Of a DNA stretch of 64,000 nt, positions 61,409 through 64,000 are shown piece after piece; position 1 is the stretch's first letter; every line of letters begins with the position of its first letter. The DNA lies in contig JAQUAG010000002.1 of assembly GCA_028687375.1 (NCBI GenBank), forward strand, positions 124,001 through 188,000, given 5' to 3'. The position numbers and the translations under genes were made by a program. The notes under the pieces are model-generated. The model was not told the DNA's origin and searched no databases. It saw only the letters and a list, made by a program, of their open reading frames with translations. The DNA comes from Arcobacteraceae bacterium (lineage in GTDB: Bacteria > Campylobacterota > Campylobacteria > Campylobacterales > Arcobacteraceae).

Positions 61409-63163
61409 ATGAATATTATGATTATGATATTTGTTCCATTGTTATTTGCTTTAACACTTCCGTTAAATAGTGTACGAGTAAGAAATCTTTTGACATATTT
61501 TTATATTTTATTTCTCTCTTTTTTAGCTATTAGTAACTTTTCTTTAACAGAAACGACAACTTTAAATCTTGATGAGATATATCACTACACTTTTAAAGCT
61601 TTAGATGTGGTATTACTTTTATTTTTTGCATTTGTTGGGTTGAAGTACAAAAGTAAAATGGTTACTATTTTGGCGATTGTTCAGCTTGTTTTGTATCTTT
61701 TCATCCAAACTTTTACCCCTACACTTCTTTCAAACGATATCATGTCAGATAAAATCTCTTCAACTATGCTCCTCGTGATAAATATAGTTGGTGGAATTAT
61801 CATCATCTATGCTTTGAAATATATAGAGAGTGAAGAGTTTAAAGATTGCAAGAAAAATATGTTTATTGCGATATTATTTTTCTTTTTGGCTGTTATGAAC
61901 CTCATCGTAACTACAAATAATTTAGAGATATTTTTCTTAGCATTTGAGCTTACAACCCTTTGCTCTTATTTGCTTATAAGATACAGGGAAGATGAGATAT
62001 CTATTCAAAATGCACTTCAAGCTTTGTGGATGAACCAAATAGGTGGAGTTGCTATATTGATTGCGATACTTTTATCTCTTTATTATTACAACACACTTTA
62101 TTTGGATTTGCTTTTATTGTTGGTTGATGGGAAATTTATCTTGCCTCTTTCATTTTTAGTGATAGCTTCATTTGTAAAAGGTGCATCTATCCCTTTTGAA
62201 AAATGGCTACTTGGTGCGATGGTTGCTCCTACTCCTGTGAGTGCCATTTTACATAGTGCAACGATGGTAAAAATAGCTCCCTATTTGATACTCAAAATCG
62301 CCCCTGCATTTTCTCCACTTTTAGCTTTGATTGTTACATTTTCTGGAAGTTTTGTATTTATGTCGGCGTCACTTATGGCTTTAAGTCGTGATTATTTCAA
62401 AGAGATTTTAGGACTTTCAACGATTGCACTTCTTGTACTTATGATAGCAATAGCTAGTATTGGAACTCCAATGGCAGTTAATATTGCACTTATTTTGATT
62501 GTTTTTCATGCTATTTCAAAAGCACTTTTATTTTTACAAGCTGGGATTTTAGAAAAAGTTTATCATTTGAAATATCTTCAAGATATAGATTATCTCACTT
62601 CCAAATCCCCTTTAATAGTGTTTTTTATCCTTGTTGGTTTTGGTTCTTTAACTTTACCACCATTTGGAGCTTTTTTAGCGAAATTTGCTTCGATTGAACT
62701 GCTAGCAAACCTTGGAAAAGAGAATATCTTTTACCTTTTTAGTTTAGTGTTTCTCTTAATTGGTTCAGTATTTTTAACACTCCTCTATTTTAAAGTTGTC
62801 ACAAAACTTTTACCGAAAAATAAAACGATGATGGTTGAAAAAATAGCTATCCCAACAACTTATAAACTCACCTCTTTTACTTTGGTATTTTTACTTATTG
62901 TGGGGATTTTCTTTAGCTTTAGATTTAATATTTTAGATTTTTATGAGATAGTTATTCCAGCTATTTTGATATTTATCATTCCCCTACTTTTTTATCTTTT
63001 AAACTTTTCAAATATAAAAAGAACAAACGAATACAATTGTGGAGAGAAAGATGAACTAGCGTTATCAGCTTATTATTTTGAAATAACTCCTAAAGTGCAA
63101 AAAGCCATTTTTTATATCTCAATATGTTTGATTATCTCTATTATACTTGGAGGTTTAGTATGA
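61409..63163 (+). CDS. hydrogenase-4/complex-I-like membrane subunit (HyfB/NuoL-type)
   Basis: A 584-residue antiporter-like membrane protein with about 14 to 16 hydrophobic segments. The Proton_antipo_M core is clear: FFLAFELTTLCSYLLIRYRE (conserved Glu), WMNQIGGVAILIAILLSLY, ASFVKGASIPFEKWLLGAMV with the family Lys, APTPVSAILHSATMVKIAPY, and GFGSLTLPPFGAFLAKFASI. The C-terminal NEYNCGEKDELALSAYYFE resembles the Hyf/Hyc/Ech B subunits rather than NuoL. It begins a new operon behind TTATCGGAGGTAAACG and overlaps the next gene by four bases. It should pump protons or sodium as part of a group-4 [NiFe] hydrogenase or related complex. Confidence 0.88.
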   Translation: MNIMIMIFVPLLFALTLPLNSVRVRNLLTYFYILFLSFLAISNFSLTETTTLNLDEIYHYTFKALDVVLLLFFAFVGLKYKSKMVTILAIVQLVLYLFIQTFTPTLLSNDIMSDKISSTMLLVINIVGGIIIIYALKYIESEEFKDCKKNMFIAILFFFLAVMNLIVTTNNLEIFFLAFELTTLCSYLLIRYREDEISIQNALQALWMNQIGGVAILIAILLSLYYYNTLYLDLLLLLVDGKFILPLSFLVIASFVKGASIPFEKWLLGAMVAPTPVSAILHSATMVKIAPYLILKIAPAFSPLLALIVTFSGSFVFMSASLMALSRDYFKEILGLSTIALLVLMIAIASIGTPMAVNIALILIVFHAISKALLFLQAGILEKVYHLKYLQDIDYLTSKSPLIVFFILVGFGSLTLPPFGAFLAKFASIELLANLGKENIFYLFSLVFLLIGSVFLTLLYFKVVTKLLPKNKTMMVEKIAIPTTYKLTSFTLVFLLIVGIFFSFRFNILDFYEIVIPAILIFIIPLLFYLLNFSNIKRTNEYNCGEKDELALSAYYFEITPKVQKAIFYISICLIISIILGGLV

Positions 63164-63984
63164 TTGAATATCTTTTAATAGCACTCACTCCACTTTTTGG
63201 AGGGCTAATTTATGGAGTTCAGCGAGTTGTAAAAGCTAGGATGCAAAATAGAGTTGGACCTCCTATTTTACAGCCATTTTACGATATGTTTAAACTCCTT
63301 GATAAAGAAGTGATGATTATCAACAATTACCACATCATCTTTGCTATTATGCACCTTCTTACACTTTGGATAGTGGTTGCTTTTGTAATTTTGGGAAAAA
63401 GTTTACTCTATGTGATATTTTTACATCTGTTATCTTCTATTTTTGTTGTACTTGCTGGGTATAGTGTAAAGTCTATCTATTCACATATGGGGTCAAATCG
63501 AGAGTTACTTTCGATTGTTGCTTATGAGCCTATTTTGATACTTGTTGCTGTTGGTTTTTATATGGTAAATGGGAGTTTTGATATTGAGACTATTCGTTCA
63601 AATCCAAGTACAATTGCAAGTATGATAGCTTTATTTGTAGCTTTTTTACTCACAATGCCCATAAAACTAAAACTCTCTCCATTTGATGCGACAGAAGCTC
63701 ATCAAGAGATAGTTGGTGGAGTTGAGGTTGAGTATAGTGGAGTATTTTTTGAGATACTTTATATGGCAAAATGGATTGAATATGTTTTTATATATTTACT
63801 TTTGATTCTTTTTGCTGGGGATAATTACTTTATCGCTTTTGGTTTGTTTGCGATAGTTTTTTTAGCCCTTAATCTAGTAGATAATGCAACAGCAAGGGTG
63901 CGAATAGATAGTTTAGTCAAAATTGTTTTAGGATTTGGACTCTTTTTAAGTATCGTAAATCTTATAGGACTTCATTATGTTTGA
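63160..63984 (+). CDS. hydrogenase-4/complex-I-like subunit (HyfC/NuoH-type)
   Basis: A 274-residue membrane subunit of the NuoH/HyfC/EchB family, which couples electron transfer to ion translocation. It has VQRVVKARMQNRVGPPILQP with the NuoH-like RxxGP motif, SHMGSNRELLSIVAYEPILIL, LSPFDATEAHQEIVGGVEVEY (glutamate-rich loop at the quinone or hydrogenase interface) and ATARVRIDSLVKIVLGFGLF. About seven to eight hydrophobic segments are present. The start ATG at 63160 lies behind TTGGAGGTTTAGT and overlaps the previous stop (ATGA). Confidence 0.9.
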   Translation: MIEYLLIALTPLFGGLIYGVQRVVKARMQNRVGPPILQPFYDMFKLLDKEVMIINNYHIIFAIMHLLTLWIVVAFVILGKSLLYVIFLHLLSSIFVVLAGYSVKSIYSHMGSNRELLSIVAYEPILILVAVGFYMVNGSFDIETIRSNPSTIASMIALFVAFLLTMPIKLKLSPFDATEAHQEIVGGVEVEYSGVFFEILYMAKWIEYVFIYLLLILFAGDNYFIAFGLFAIVFLALNLVDNATARVRIDSLVKIVLGFGLFLSIVNLIGLHYV

Positions 63985-64000
63985 GTTTAAAAAATTTAGA
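63977..64000 (+). CDS. start of the next gene of the hydrogenase-like operon, partial
   Basis: An ATG at 63977, overlapping the end of the HyfC-like gene by eight bases, opens a frame MFEFKKFR that runs off the right edge. Eight codons cannot identify it; the position and overlap fit a further hyf/ech-type subunit. Confidence 0.4.

Overview
The window is AT-rich, densely coded bacterial chromosome, and I infer a member of the Campylobacterota (epsilonproteobacteria), most likely Arcobacter-like. The grounds are a menaquinone gene of the futalosine route (mqnD), a GltX of the second epsilonproteobacterial type, orphan histidine kinases with the H-box core IAHQWRQP, YbiT-type ABC-F, HemB and AroE in one operon, and a hydrogenase-4-like gene set at the right edge. 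The genus call is an inference. I see no rRNA, tRNA, CRISPR array or insertion sequence.

Left region (1-6400): a minus-strand operon of two TonB-dependent receptors, a cysteine-pair-containing DUF4198-like periplasmic protein and the start of a membrane protein lies behind a structured, probably cis-regulatory leader (5166-5288). Divergent from it is a pair encoding a periplasmic DsrE-like and a NosL-like protein. Together they look like metal uptake and handling, with copper the best guess, but this is unproven. Next come a very large two-sensor histidine kinase (6416-9520), mtgA, plsY, folB, tatD, a DHH phosphoesterase and an Rrf2 regulator. tatD has no ATG, GTG or TTG start.

Molybdenum region (14238-20018): modE, modA, modD, a di-TOBE protein, modB, modC and a TauE/SafE-type permease run as one operon. 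A convergent molbindin gene (mop) follows. Two tandem ModE-like boxes lie upstream of modE and one more upstream of mop, all with the architecture CRTTATRTA-N6-TAYATAAYG or close to it.

Middle (20184-38120): small membrane proteins, a TraF/FadL-like outer membrane protein, a divergent pair encoding a beta-barrel protein and a 1541-residue lipoprotein, then gltX, yggT, pldA, an HD-GYP protein and slt. These are followed by fbp, mqnD, purU and trmL. The slt terminator lies inside a convergent gene.

Right (38120-64000): operons for aroE/hemB/ABC-F and for ubiX-coaD-tmk-hisS-speA-cysE-tauE. Between them sits a periplasmic-binding-protein/kinase/CheZ-like cluster headed by a perfect 22-bp palindrome. 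Then come a resolvase-like protein lacking the catalytic serine, alr, uvrC, a small variable patch (broken membrane gene, YefM-YoeB pair, DUF2238 and DUF3465 proteins), mgtE, and the start of a group-4 hydrogenase or complex-I-like operon that runs off the edge.
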